A DNA stretch of 64,000 nt from Alphaproteobacteria bacterium (lineage in GTDB: Bacteria > Pseudomonadota > Alphaproteobacteria > Rhizobiales > Rhizobiaceae). The position numbers and the translations under genes are program-made. Where the stretch lies: positions 62,001-126,000 of the forward strand of contig BOKV01000005.1 in the NCBI GenBank assembly GCA_016861165.1. The letters run 5' to 3'. This document shows positions 17,553-26,370 of this stretch, piece by piece (the stretch's first letter is position 1; the number at the start of each line of letters is the position of its first letter). The notes under the pieces were generated by a model. The model made no database searches and had not been told where the DNA came from. It saw only the letters and a list, made by a program, of their open reading frames with translations.

Positions 17553-19073
17553 CTAGTCCTCGATGCGGACCACGACGAAGCGGATGTCGCCGGTCTTCGA
17601 GCTCACCATCATCAGCGCGTTGCGGCGGCCTTCCTTGCGCAGTTCGTCGACGCGCTGGATGACGTCGTCCGGGGTCGAGACCGGTTCCTGGCCGACCTCG
17701 ACCAGGATTTCGCCCGCCTCGATGCCCTTGTCGGCGGCACCGCTGCCCGCCGCGACCTCGGCCACCAGCACGCCGGCGATGTCGGCGCTGATGCCCTCGC
17801 TCTCGCGGTCCTCGTCGGTGATCTCGCGCAGCGTCATGCCGAGCACCTGGTCGGTCGCCACCGGCTCTTCCGGCTGCTCGCCGTCCTGCGGCGTCAGCTC
17901 GGCCTGCCGCTCGCTGTCTTCCAGCCGGCCGACCACGGCCCGCACGGTCTCCTCCGTGCCGCGGCGCAGGATCACGACCTCGACTTCCTTGCCGACCAGC
18001 GTGTCGGCGACGATCTTCGGCAGGTCGCGCATCTCCGTCACGTCCTTGCCGTCGAATTTGAGGATGACGTCGCCGGCGCGGATGCCGGCACTGGCGGCCG
18101 GGCCGCTGGCGACCACGTCGCCGACCAGCGCGCCACGCGCCCGGTCGAGGCCGAGCGTCTCGGCGATCTCGTCGGTGACCGTCTGGATCTGCACGCCGAG
18201 CCAGCCGCGCCGGGTCTCGCCGAACTGGATGAGCTGGTCGATGACATTCTTGGCCAGCGCCGCCGGAATGGCGAATCCCAGCCCGATCGAGCCGCCCGAG
18301 GGCGAGATGATCGCCGTGTTGATGCCGATCACCTCGCCATCCATGTTGAACAGCGGTCCACCGGAATTGCCCTTGTTGATCGAGGCGTCGGTCTGGATGA
18401 AATCGTCATAGGGCCCCGAATTGATGTCGCGGCCGATCGCCGAGATGATGCCGAGCGTCACCGAGCGGCCGAAGCCGAACGGGTTGCCGATTGCCATTAC
18501 CCAGTCGCCGATGCGCGCCTTGTTGGAATCGCCGAACTGCACGGCCGTCAGCGGCTGGTCCGGCTTGACCCGCAGCACCGCGATGTCGGTCTTGGAATCG
18601 CGGCCGATCAGTTCCGCGGTCAGCTTGGTGCCGTCCGAGAAGCTGGCGATGATTTCGTCGGCGTCGGAGATGACGTGGTTGTTGGTGACGATGATCCCCT
18701 CCGGATCGATGACGAAGCCCGACCCCTGCGAGCGGACCGTGCGCGGTCCGGTATCGTCCTCGTTCTCGCGGTTGGGGAACAGTTCGTCGAAGAAATCCTG
18801 GAAGGGGCTGCCCTCCGGCACCTTGGGGATCGGCAGGTTCGGCCGGCGCTGCGCGACCTTCTGCGAGGTCGAGATGTTGACGACCGCGCCGAGCAGCTTG
18901 TCGGCCAGATCGGCGACCGAGCCCGGCCCCTGCGCGAACGCCGGCTCGGGCTGGGCGAGCGGCTGGGCCAGCGCGAGGCCGAACGCCACCGCCGCGGCCA
19001 CGAGGGTTCTGGTGACGGGATTGTGGTTGATTGCGGACACTTTCCGGTTTTCCTTCGAATTCGGGGCTGTCAT
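17553..19073 (-). CDS. Periplasmic serine protease, DegP/HtrA family
   Basis: A 506-residue trypsin-like protease/chaperone. A Sec signal segment ends around residue 48 (EPAFAQG), after a positively charged start. The catalytic triad is complete: H133 (TNNHVI), D163 (KTDIAVL) and S237 (KGNSGGP). Two PDZ domains follow (about 280-375, GWLGVQIQTVTDEIA, and 410-500, LGMTLREITDED). This degrades or refolds damaged envelope proteins. It lies 62 bases after the DUF2065 gene at the end of the hflK-hflC set, so membrane quality control functions are grouped. A second start (MSAIN-like GTG) a few codons later is possible. Confidence 0.94.
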   Translation of the reverse strand: MTAPNSKENRKVSAINHNPVTRTLVAAAVAFGLALAQPLAQPEPAFAQGPGSVADLADKLLGAVVNISTSQKVAQRRPNLPIPKVPEGSPFQDFFDELFPNRENEDDTGPRTVRSQGSGFVIDPEGIIVTNNHVISDADEIIASFSDGTKLTAELIGRDSKTDIAVLRVKPDQPLTAVQFGDSNKARIGDWVMAIGNPFGFGRSVTLGIISAIGRDINSGPYDDFIQTDASINKGNSGGPLFNMDGEVIGINTAIISPSGGSIGLGFAIPAALAKNVIDQLIQFGETRRGWLGVQIQTVTDEIAETLGLDRARGALVGDVVASGPAASAGIRAGDVILKFDGKDVTEMRDLPKIVADTLVGKEVEVVILRRGTEETVRAVVGRLEDSERQAELTPQDGEQPEEPVATDQVLGMTLREITDEDRESEGISADIAGVLVAEVAAGSGAADKGIEAGEILVEVGQEPVSTPDDVIQRVDELRKEGRRNALMMVSSKTGDIRFVVVRIED

Positions 19074-19135
19074 TTGCTGCCTCCCGGCTGCCGGCGGTCA
19101 CCCGAGCAGTTTCTACTCCAAAGGCGGACCGCTCG

Positions 19136-19327
19136 CTAGCCTTGGTTCCTGACGAGCCACACGATGCCTACGCCGATCATCATGGCGATTATGCCAAAAT
19201 TGCGGAGTGTGGCGTCCGGTATTTTGGGCACTTCGAGCGCGATCCGCTTCACCCCGGCCGGGAAGGCCGCATAGAGCAGGCCCTCCAGCACGAGGAAAAC
19301 GCCGAAGCCGATCAGCAGTTCGTTCAT
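19136..19327 (-). CDS. DUF2065 small membrane protein
   Basis: A 63-residue protein with two membrane helices: ELLIGFGVFLVLEGLLYAAFP and IIAMMIGVGIVWLVRNQG. This is the short DUF2065 (YjeT-like) family, consistently found just after hflC in Alphaproteobacteria. No enzymatic residues are visible. Its fixed place between hflC and htrA suggests a role in membrane protein quality control; that is inferred from context. Confidence 0.86.
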   Translation of the reverse strand: MNELLIGFGVFLVLEGLLYAAFPAGVKRIALEVPKIPDATLRNFGIIAMMIGVGIVWLVRNQG

Positions 19328-19339
19328 TGCCGGGCGGCG

Positions 19340-20239
19340 TCAGCGCGGCGGCGGCGCCGTGCCGGCCGGGTCGCGGAAATAGCGGAAGAAGTCGGAATCG
19401 GGCGACAGCACCATCGTCGTGCCCGACTGTTCCAGCGCCTGGCGGTAGGCGGCCATCGTCCGGTAGAATTCGAAGAATTCCTGGTCGCGGCCGAACGCTT
19501 CGGCGAAGACGCGGTTGCGCTCGGCGTCGCCCTGGCCGCGCAGGATTTCGCTCTCGCGCTGCGCCTCGGCCCGGATCTCGACGACCTGGCGGTCGGCGCG
19601 CGCGCGCAGCGTCTGCGCCCGCTCGCGGCCGCGCGCCCGGATGAGTTCGGCCTCGGCCAGGCGTTCGGCCTTCATGCGCTCATAGGTCTGGTCGGAAACT
19701 TCCTGGGTCAGATCGGTGCGCCGGATGCGCACGTCCTCGACCTCGATGCCGAGCGAGACGGCGTCGGGGCGCAGCTGGTCGCGCACCTCGCGCATCATCG
19801 ATCCGCGCTCCTCCGACAAGGCCGCCTCGAAGCCGCGCAGGCCGTAGACGCGACGCAGCGCCGAGTCGAGGCGGGTGCGCAGCCGCTGCTCGGCCGAGAC
19901 AAGATCGCCCGACACCGCCTCGCGGAAGCGGCGGGCATCGGCGATGCGGTAGACGACGAAGGCGTCGACCTCGTAGAACTTGCCGCCCGAGACCTGCACG
20001 CGGATGTCGTCGAGGTCGAAGCGCAGCTTGCGGTCCTCGATGATCTGGATGTTGTCGGCCTCGACGAACGGGAACGGCATCTTGAAGTAGAGGCCGGGCT
20101 GGTTGTTCACGTCGACGATCTCGCCGAAGCGCAGGACGATCGCCTGCTCGCGTTCGTTGACGACATAGACCGAGTTGTAGGCGAAGAATGCGATGACCGC
20201 CACGATGAGGGCGACCACGGAGAATCGGCCGGACATCAC
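19340..20239 (-). CDS. hflC: HflC, membrane protease modulator
   Basis: A 299-residue SPFH/stomatin-domain protein with one N-terminal membrane segment (VVALIVAVIAFFAYNSVYVV). The band-7 part runs over about residues 25-190, followed by a charged coiled-coil (AEAELIRARGRERAQTLRARAD) and the VFAEAFGRDQEFFEFYRTM end characteristic of HflC. Together with HflK it forms the large HflKC cage around the AAA protease FtsH and restrains its activity. Its start overlaps the hflK stop by four bases, so the two are made in equal amounts. Confidence 0.96.
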   Translation of the reverse strand: MMSGRFSVVALIVAVIAFFAYNSVYVVNEREQAIVLRFGEIVDVNNQPGLYFKMPFPFVEADNIQIIEDRKLRFDLDDIRVQVSGGKFYEVDAFVVYRIADARRFREAVSGDLVSAEQRLRTRLDSALRRVYGLRGFEAALSEERGSMMREVRDQLRPDAVSLGIEVEDVRIRRTDLTQEVSDQTYERMKAERLAEAELIRARGRERAQTLRARADRQVVEIRAEAQRESEILRGQGDAERNRVFAEAFGRDQEFFEFYRTMAAYRQALEQSGTTMVLSPDSDFFRYFRDPAGTAPPPR

Positions 20240-21339
20240 TGGTTGCCTCCCGGGGTGGTCTGCGTCTGGTTCTGGCGGCGGGCATTGATCTCGGGCAGCG
20301 GCAGGTAGGGCACGACGCCGGTACCGCTGTTCTGCTCGATGATGACCTTGTTGGAGTCGCGCAGCACGTTTTCCATGGTCTCCAGGAACAGGCGCTTGCG
20401 GGTCACTTCCGGAGCCTTGGAATATTCATCATAGATCGAGATGAAGCGCTGTGCCTCGCCCTCGGCCTCCTTGACCACCCGGTCCTTGTAGGCGGCGGCC
20501 GCCTCGCGGATCTGCGCCGCCTCGCCGCGGGCGGCACCCAGCCGCTGGTTGGCGTACTGGTTGGCCTCCTCGGTGAAGCGGTCCTCGTCCTGCTCGGCGC
20601 GCTGCACCTCGTCGAAGGCGTCGGCCACCGGCCGCGGCGGCGCCGCGTCCTCAATCGACACGGTGTTGACCTGGATGCCGGCCTGGTATTCGTCGAGCGT
20701 GTCCTGGATGATCTGCTTCACGTCGACCGAGATACCCTCGCGGTCGTCGCGGAAGACGTCCTGCGCCGGCCGGCGGCCGACCACCTCGCGCATGGCGCTT
20801 TCCGAAAGCTGGCGCACCACCTCGTCCGGGTTGGCGACGTTGAACAGATAGGCGGCCGGGTCGACCACCGCGTAGAGCACGGCGAAGGTGACATCGACGA
20901 TGTTCTGGTCGCCCGACAGCATCAGTCCGGCCTGCGGGCTGGTCCGCGTCGCGCTGCCGATCGTCACCTGCCTTTCGACGATGGTGGCGATCTCGACCGT
21001 CTCGACCGGCCACCAGTGGAAGTGCAGGCCCGGCATCGAGATGTCGTCCTTCGGCTTGCCGAACAGCAGTTCGACGCCGCGCTGGTCGGGCTGCACGGTG
21101 TAGATCGCCTTGAACAGCCACAGGCCGACGAGGGCGACGGCGACCAGCGACCAGATCATCGGCGAGCCCATGCCGCCGCCACCGCCCGGAAAGGCGCTGC
21201 GCAGCCGCTCCTGCCCCCTGCGGATGATTTCCTCGAGATCCGGCGGTGTTCCGCCGCCACGCGGGCCCGATGGTCCCTGGCCCCACGGGCCGCCCGAATT
21301 GCTGTTCCAGCCTCCGCCGGATTGGTTGCTCCAGGGCAT
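20236..21339 (-). CDS. hflK: HflK, membrane protease modulator
   Basis: A 367-residue partner of HflC. The first 55 residues are glycine-, serine- and asparagine-rich (for example GGGWNSNSGGPWGQGPSGP) as in other HflK proteins, then one membrane helix (MIWSLVAVALVGLWLFKAIYTV) and the SPFH domain starting VQPDQRGVELLFGK. The coiled-coil stretch contains GEAAQIREAAAAYKDRVVKEAEGEAQRF. The complex with HflC regulates FtsH. It follows folA by 127 bases on the same strand; those bases hold no other gene. Confidence 0.96.
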   Translation of the reverse strand: MPWSNQSGGGWNSNSGGPWGQGPSGPRGGGTPPDLEEIIRRGQERLRSAFPGGGGGMGSPMIWSLVAVALVGLWLFKAIYTVQPDQRGVELLFGKPKDDISMPGLHFHWWPVETVEIATIVERQVTIGSATRTSPQAGLMLSGDQNIVDVTFAVLYAVVDPAAYLFNVANPDEVVRQLSESAMREVVGRRPAQDVFRDDREGISVDVKQIIQDTLDEYQAGIQVNTVSIEDAAPPRPVADAFDEVQRAEQDEDRFTEEANQYANQRLGAARGEAAQIREAAAAYKDRVVKEAEGEAQRFISIYDEYSKAPEVTRKRLFLETMENVLRDSNKVIIEQNSGTGVVPYLPLPEINARRQNQTQTTPGGNQ

Positions 21340-21466
21340 ATGCCGTCCTTGTCAAGCGTTTCCCGGCGCCGAGCGCTCGCGGTTGCCACCGTTTATAGGG
21401 ACGCCGGACAGCGCTTTCAACGGCGCACCGGCGGCCGGCAGTCCTTTTTGCCCGGGCGCGAAGGCT

Positions 21467-21979
21467 TCAGTTGCGTGGCCGCCGCTCGTAGGTGACGAAA
21501 AGCAGCGGAGCGCTGTCCTTCTCGCCCTGCGGTGGCCGTTGGCGGGCGACCGGCTCCCACTCCCCCTCCTCGATCGCCGGAAAGAAGGTGTCGCCCTCGC
21601 AGGCGGCCAGCACATGGGTGACATGCAGGCGGTGGGCGCGTGCCAGCGCCTGGGCGTAGATTTCGCCGCCGCCGAGCACGCATATCTCCGACGCGCCGAG
21701 CTCGCGTCCGCGCCGCTCGGCCAGCGCCAGGGCCGCCTCCAGCGAGCCGACGATATCGGCCCCCGGCGCGCTGAAGCCGGGGTCGCGGCTCACCACGATG
21801 TTGGCCCGCCCCGGTAGCGCCTTGCCGATCGATTCCCAGGTCTTGCGGCCCATGATCACCGGCTTGCCCATGGTGATGGCACGGAAATGGCGCATGTCGC
21901 TCGGCAGCCGCCACGGCAGGGCGTTGCCGGCGCCGATGACGCCGTTCTCGGCGATCGCCACGACCAGCGCGATTTCCAA
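21467..21979 (-). CDS. folA: Dihydrofolate reductase
   Basis: FolA regenerates tetrahydrofolate with NADPH after thymidylate synthesis. The 170-residue protein opens IALVVAIAENGVIGAGNALPWRLPSDMRHFR (active-site Asp at about 28 in the PSD motif), then GKPVIMGRKTWESIG with the NADPH-binding Arg-Lys-Thr, and ICVLGGGEIYAQAL. It lies in the thyA cluster but is separated from thyA by the DUF4424 gene; the gap to that gene is 20 bases, so the three probably form one transcript. Confidence 0.97.
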   Translation of the reverse strand: MEIALVVAIAENGVIGAGNALPWRLPSDMRHFRAITMGKPVIMGRKTWESIGKALPGRANIVVSRDPGFSAPGADIVGSLEAALALAERRGRELGASEICVLGGGEIYAQALARAHRLHVTHVLAACEGDTFFPAIEEGEWEPVARQRPPQGEKDSAPLLFVTYERRPRN

Positions 21980-21999
21980 GAACGCCTCCCCGGCCGCGC

Positions 22000-22992
22000 C
22001 TATTCAGCCGCCGGCACGACGATCAGCACGTCGATATCGCGGTCCGGATAATGGTCCTGCGCCGTCATCTCGAACCGGGTCGGGCCGGTCTTCCTGACGC
22101 CGCTGCCGCAGAAGCTGACCAGGTTGGCGGGGCTGCCCTTGTCGACCGTCAGCCGGAAACGGCCGATCGTGCCGCTGGCCCAGTTGCCGCCCGAGGTCAG
22201 CACATAGGCGATGCGCCGCTCGGTCAGGTAGCCCTTCGCGGACGCCTTGTCGACCGCGCGCAGGAACGCTTCGTCCATGCAGTATTTGCGGCGGTAGGCG
22301 TCGAATTCCTCGCTCGGCTTGCCGTCATAGCTGCGGAAGACAAGGCCGGCGGTGGCGCCGACCGACGGGCGGTAGCGGTGCGAGACGGCGACCGGCCGGC
22401 CGGCCGGGAAGGTCGCCGGCCACCAATAGGCCGAGCGCAGCGTCCAGTTGGCGACGCGTACCGTCTTCCAGCCCGAGCCGTCGTCATAGCTGTCCTCGGC
22501 AATGATGCCGCGCCGCACCCATTCGGCCGCCACGTCGTCGGCAAGGGCTGCCAGCGCGCCATCGGCCGTCTCGCTGCCCGGCAGCAGCGGCACGCCCCGC
22601 GCCACCAGTTCGCCGGTCACGTCGATGCCGGCGACGACGGCGCGCTGATCGAGCCTCGGCGCGATGTCGCGGCCGTCCATGACGGTGGTGAAGCCGAGGA
22701 AATTGTCGCTGACATCGTCGGGAACGGCGATGTTGCGCTCGATGCCGCCTTCGAGGTCCGGCATCGGGAAGGCGACAATGGTATCGATGTCGGCGTCGGT
22801 GCGGTTGTGGAACACATAGTCGACCCGCACCTCGTCGGCCGAGATGAACAGGTCCTCGCTGACCAGTTCGATGCCATTGGAGAACGTGAGCACCAGCCCG
22901 CCGGGCCGCAGTTCAGCCGTCGAGTCGTTGGCATGCGCCGGGGCTGCCGCGAAGGCGATCAGGGCAAGGCAGAGGACGAACAACGCTTTCAT
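22000..22992 (-). CDS. Exported DUF4424-family protein
   Basis: A 330-residue protein with a cleavable Sec signal peptide ([19 protein letters not shown], residues 3-21). The mature part begins [29 protein letters not shown], the usual DUF4424 opening, and continues with beta-rich segments ([24 protein letters not shown]). Two cysteines (in YCMDEAF and SFCGSGV) could form a disulfide. The function of the family is unknown; it is periplasmic or exported. The start overlaps the thyA stop by four bases (ATGA), so it is translationally coupled to a housekeeping nucleotide gene, an unusual partner for an exported protein. Confidence 0.88.
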   Translation of the reverse strand: MKALFVLCLALIAFAAAPAHANDSTAELRPGGLVLTFSNGIELVSEDLFISADEVRVDYVFHNRTDADIDTIVAFPMPDLEGGIERNIAVPDDVSDNFLGFTTVMDGRDIAPRLDQRAVVAGIDVTGELVARGVPLLPGSETADGALAALADDVAAEWVRRGIIAEDSYDDGSGWKTVRVANWTLRSAYWWPATFPAGRPVAVSHRYRPSVGATAGLVFRSYDGKPSEEFDAYRRKYCMDEAFLRAVDKASAKGYLTERRIAYVLTSGGNWASGTIGRFRLTVDKGSPANLVSFCGSGVRKTGPTRFEMTAQDHYPDRDIDVLIVVPAAE

Positions 22993-23783
22993 ACCGCTAT
23001 CGGCGCCTTGATGTTCGGTGCCGCCTCGTAGCCGACGAGCTCGAAATCTCCGTCGCTGAAGTCGAAGATCGAGCGCACCGCCGGGTTGAGCCGCATCTGC
23101 GGCAGCCGTCCGGGCCGGCGCTTGAGCTGTTCGCGCGCCTGCTCGAAATGGTTGGAATAGAGGTGCGCGTCGCCGAGCGTGTGGATGAACTCGCCGGGCT
23201 TGAGCCCTGTCACCTGTGCCACCATCAGGGTCAGCAGCGCGTAGGAGGCGATGTTGAACGGGACGCCGAGAAAGACGTCGGCCGAGCGCTGGTAGAGCTG
23301 GCAGGACAGCCGCTCCTCGGCAACGTGGAACTGGAACAGGCAGTGGCAGGGCGGCAGCGCCATCGCGTCGACCATCACGGGGTTCCACGCCGAGACGATG
23401 TGGCGGCGCGAGTTGGGATTGGTCTTCAGCCCCTCGACCAGTCTGGCGATCTGGTCGACATGGCCGCCGCTGCCGTCCGGCCACGACCGCCACTGATAGC
23501 CGTAGATCGGGCCGAGATCGCCGTCGGCGTCGGCCCACTCGTCCCAGATGGTGACACCGTGCTGGTGCAGGAAGGCGACATTGGTGTCGCCCTTGAGGAA
23601 CCACAGCAGTTCGATGATGATCGATTTGACGTGCAGCTTCTTGGTGGTGAGCAGCGGGAAGCCGGCCGAGAGGTCGAAGCGCATCTGGTGGCCGAAGATC
23701 GCCCGCGTGCCGGTGCCGGTGCGGTCGCCGCGGTCGATGCCCTCCGCCAGCACCTTGTTCAGCAGTTCAAGATATTGCCGCAT
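22989..23783 (-). CDS. thyA: Thymidylate synthase
   Basis: ThyA methylates dUMP to dTMP with methylene-tetrahydrofolate, producing dihydrofolate that the nearby FolA recycles. The 264-residue length equals the Escherichia coli enzyme and the nucleophile is C146 in [10 protein letters not shown]. Other landmarks are [54 protein letters not shown] and HLYSNH. The ATG at 23783 begins MRQYLELL. It lies 96 bases after the fatty-acid cyclopropane synthase-like gene, in a gap that carries an 11-pair hairpin. Confidence 0.97.
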   Translation of the reverse strand: MRQYLELLNKVLAEGIDRGDRTGTGTRAIFGHQMRFDLSAGFPLLTTKKLHVKSIIIELLWFLKGDTNVAFLHQHGVTIWDEWADADGDLGPIYGYQWRSWPDGSGGHVDQIARLVEGLKTNPNSRRHIVSAWNPVMVDAMALPPCHCLFQFHVAEERLSCQLYQRSADVFLGVPFNIASYALLTLMVAQVTGLKPGEFIHTLGDAHLYSNHFEQAREQLKRRPGRLPQMRLNPAVRSIFDFSDGDFELVGYEAAPNIKAPIAV

Positions 23784-23827
23784 GCCGCTGTCCCGACTCG
23801 CGCTTTCGATGCTGGTTGCCTGCCATA

Positions 23828-23855
23828 CCCCTCGCCGGCCTCGCCCGGCAAGGGG
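23828..23855 (-). terminator. GC-rich hairpin between the CFA-like gene and thyA
   Basis: CCCCTCGCCGG at 23828-23838 and CCGGCAAGGGG at 23845-23855 form an 11-pair stem with one G-U pair and a 6-base loop. No U tract follows on either strand, so it may be a repeat element or a processing hairpin as much as a terminator. CCCCTCGCCGG also recurs in the gap near 40755-40792. Confidence 0.45.
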
Positions 23856-23879
23856 AGGCCGCACTTGCCTGCACCTGCC

Positions 23880-25145
23880 TCAGATCACCAGTTCGAGCTT
23901 CTTCTCCCGCTCCAGATATGCCCGCTGCCGGTCGACGATATAGTCGCGTTGCAGCGCCACGGCGTCGCGCCTGCGCGACAGCTGCATGTGGAAGACGAGC
24001 TGGCTCCCCGTGCGGAACATCATCTCGGCGCTGATCAGGTAGAACTCCCACATCCGCGCGAAGCGCTCGTCATACATTTCCACGACCCTGGCGCGGTTTT
24101 TTTCGAAGCGCTCGCACCAGTGCCTGAGCGTCATCGCGTAGTGGAGCCGCAGGAATTCGAGGTCGAGGCACCACAGATGCTGGCGCTCGATCACCTCAAA
24201 CACCTCCGACAGCGCCGGCGAATAGGCGCCTGGGAAGATGTATTTGCGATACCACGGGCTCGCCGTGCCGGGCGGGCTCATCTTGCCGATCGAATGGAGC
24301 AGCATGACGCCGTCATCGGGCATCAGCGCGTTCACCTGGGCGAAGAACTCGTCATAGTGGTGCACGCCGACATGCTCGAACATACCGACCGAGACGATGC
24401 GGTCGAACTTGCCCGCCACGTCGCGATAGTCCTTCAGTTCGAAACGCACCCGGCTGGCAAGGCCCATGTCCCTTGCCCGCTTCGACGCCAGTTCCTGCTG
24501 TTCCTTGGACAGGGTGACGCCGGTCACCTCGACCTCCTCGAGCTGCGCCAGATAGAGCGCCAGGTCTCCCCAGCCGCAGCCGATGTCGAGCACCCGCTGG
24601 CCGGGCCTGAGGTCGAGCTTGGCCGCCAGCAGGCGCAGCTTGTTGCGCTGCGCTTCCTCCAGCGTCTCGTCGGGCGAGCGGAAATAGGCGCACGAATAGA
24701 GCAGGTTCTTGTCGAGGAACAGTCGGTAGAACTCGTTGCCGATATCGTAGTGGTGGGCGACGTTCTTCTGCGCCTCGCCCCTGCGGTTCGACTGCTGCAC
24801 TTTCCTCAGCCACATCTTGGCGCGGTAGAGCGCCTTCTGGATCGGCAGCTCGGCCAGCGAATAGCGGTTGGCCGAGAACAGCACGAGGAAGTCGCGGATG
24901 GTCGAGCCGTCCTCGAACGTCACGGTCCCGTCCATATAGGCTTCGCCCATGTGCAGTTCTGGGTTCAGCACCAGTTTGCGGTAGAGCGCGGCGTCGTGGA
25001 TGCGCATGGTGACCGGCCTGAGCGTCACCCCGTCCGGCCCCTCCATCGTCGCGCCGGCGAACACATGGACGGCGCCGCCCGCGTCGCGGACGGTCAGCCG
25101 GCCCCGCTTGACGAAGGCCCCCAGCATGCGGTTCAGCGGAAACAT
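23880..25145 (-). CDS. Cyclopropane-fatty-acyl-phospholipid synthase-like methyltransferase, copy 1
   Basis: A 421-residue SAM-dependent methyltransferase of the CFA synthase family, which adds a methylene bridge to unsaturated acyl chains of membrane phospholipids. Residues 1-115 form the N-terminal domain with MGEAYMDGTVTFEDGS; the catalytic core begins near 140 (AHHYDIGNEFYRLFLDKNLLYSCAYFRSP). The SAM motif is VLDIGCGWGDLALYLAQ; SVGMFEHVGVHHYDEFF and FPGAYSPALSE are further family blocks. The ATG at 25145 has AGGAG upstream. A close paralogue on the same strand starts at 33652. Close neighbours differ: thyA downstream, a divergent RND operon upstream. Confidence 0.93.
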   Translation of the reverse strand: MFPLNRMLGAFVKRGRLTVRDAGGAVHVFAGATMEGPDGVTLRPVTMRIHDAALYRKLVLNPELHMGEAYMDGTVTFEDGSTIRDFLVLFSANRYSLAELPIQKALYRAKMWLRKVQQSNRRGEAQKNVAHHYDIGNEFYRLFLDKNLLYSCAYFRSPDETLEEAQRNKLRLLAAKLDLRPGQRVLDIGCGWGDLALYLAQLEEVEVTGVTLSKEQQELASKRARDMGLASRVRFELKDYRDVAGKFDRIVSVGMFEHVGVHHYDEFFAQVNALMPDDGVMLLHSIGKMSPPGTASPWYRKYIFPGAYSPALSEVFEVIERQHLWCLDLEFLRLHYAMTLRHWCERFEKNRARVVEMYDERFARMWEFYLISAEMMFRTGSQLVFHMQLSRRRDAVALQRDYIVDRQRAYLEREKKLELVI

Positions 25146-25290
25146 CGCCACTCCTGATCCTGTCGCGTTGGCGCCTTCCTCTAGCGGATTTGCCGCGCGA
25201 ATGCGACCCGCCAGCCACACGACCTTTGTTGCTCCGCGCCCGGCCCGGGTCTATCATCGCGCCGGACGGAATGGCGGGAACCTGGCGGGT

Positions 25291-26370
25291 ATGGTCACGG
25301 CGCGCGAACTGCTGGTGCCGGCGCTTCTTCTGGCGCTTGTCGGTTGCAACCAGCCGGAGGTCAGGGCCCCGGAAGTCCGTCCGGTGCGCACCGTTGTCGT
25401 CGATCCGAAGCCGATCGAGGACGACCGCAGCGCCATCGGCGAGATCAGCCCGCGCCAGGAGACCGACATTGCCTTCCGCGTCGCCGGCAAGCTGGTGTCA
25501 CGGCTGGTCGATGTCGGCGCGGTGGTCGCGGCCGGACAGCTGCTCGCCCGGCTCGACGAACAGGACTTCCTCAACAACCAGCGGTCGGCCAGGGCCAGCG
25601 TCGATTCGGCCGAGGCGGTGCTGACCGAGGCAAAGGCCGCCGAGGAGCGCCAGCGCCAGCTGCTCGCCAACGGCACCACCACGCGGGCCAATTACGACGC
25701 GTCGCTGAAGAACCTCAACGCGGCCCAGGCCCAGCTCGAGGCGGCGCGCGCCTCCTATGAGCTCGCCTCCGACCAGCTACGCTATGCCGAGCTGCACGCC
25801 GATTTCGCCGGTGTCGTCACCGCGATCGGCGCCGAGCCGGGCCAGATCGTCTCGACCGGCCAGATGGTGGTGCGCCTCGCCCGGCCCGACGACAAGGACG
25901 CCGTGTTCTCCCTGCCCGAATCGGCCTTCCGCGAGCAGCCCGAGCAGTTGCCGGAGATCGTCGTCTCGCTGCTGAGCTATCCCGACATCTCGACCGTCGG
26001 CGTGCTGCGCGAGGTCTCGCCGGTGGCCGATCCGGCGACCCGCACCTACAAGGTCAAGGTCACGCTCAAGGACCCGCCCGCCCAGATGCGCTTCGGCGCC
26101 AGCGTCGTCGGCCGGCTCAGGGCCGAGACGGCACCGGTCGTCGTGCTGCCGGGCTCGGCCCTGTTCGACCGCGACGGCCAGCCGGCCGTCTGGCGCGTCG
26201 ACCCGGCGGCGGGCACCGTCTCGCTCAGGCCGGTGATCGTCAGCCGCTACGAGACCGACCGGGTGATCATCGCCGGCGGGCTCGACAAGGGCGATATCGT
26301 CGTCACCGCCGGCGTCAACCGTCTGCGCGAGAACCAGCCCGTGCGGCTTGAGGCGGGGGCGGGCTCGTGA
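25291..26370 (+). CDS. RND efflux periplasmic adaptor (membrane fusion lipoprotein)
   Basis: A 359-residue adaptor. The start at 25291 gives a lipoprotein signal peptide with a classic lipobox (ALVGC, Cys at residue 17), so it is anchored in the inner membrane facing the periplasm. The biotinyl-lipoyl half motifs (EISPRQETDIAFRVAGKLVSRLVDVGAVVAAGQLLARLD and LHADFAGVVTAIGAEPGQIV) flank a coiled-coil hairpin (AKAAEERQRQLLANGTTTRANYD). The beta-barrel and membrane-proximal parts follow. It links the inner-membrane pump to an outer-membrane channel, not encoded here. Its stop overlaps the pump start by four bases (GTGA). Confidence 0.94.
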   Translation: MVTARELLVPALLLALVGCNQPEVRAPEVRPVRTVVVDPKPIEDDRSAIGEISPRQETDIAFRVAGKLVSRLVDVGAVVAAGQLLARLDEQDFLNNQRSARASVDSAEAVLTEAKAAEERQRQLLANGTTTRANYDASLKNLNAAQAQLEAARASYELASDQLRYAELHADFAGVVTAIGAEPGQIVSTGQMVVRLARPDDKDAVFSLPESAFREQPEQLPEIVVSLLSYPDISTVGVLREVSPVADPATRTYKVKVTLKDPPAQMRFGASVVGRLRAETAPVVVLPGSALFDRDGQPAVWRVDPAAGTVSLRPVIVSRYETDRVIIAGGLDKGDIVVTAGVNRLRENQPVRLEAGAGS

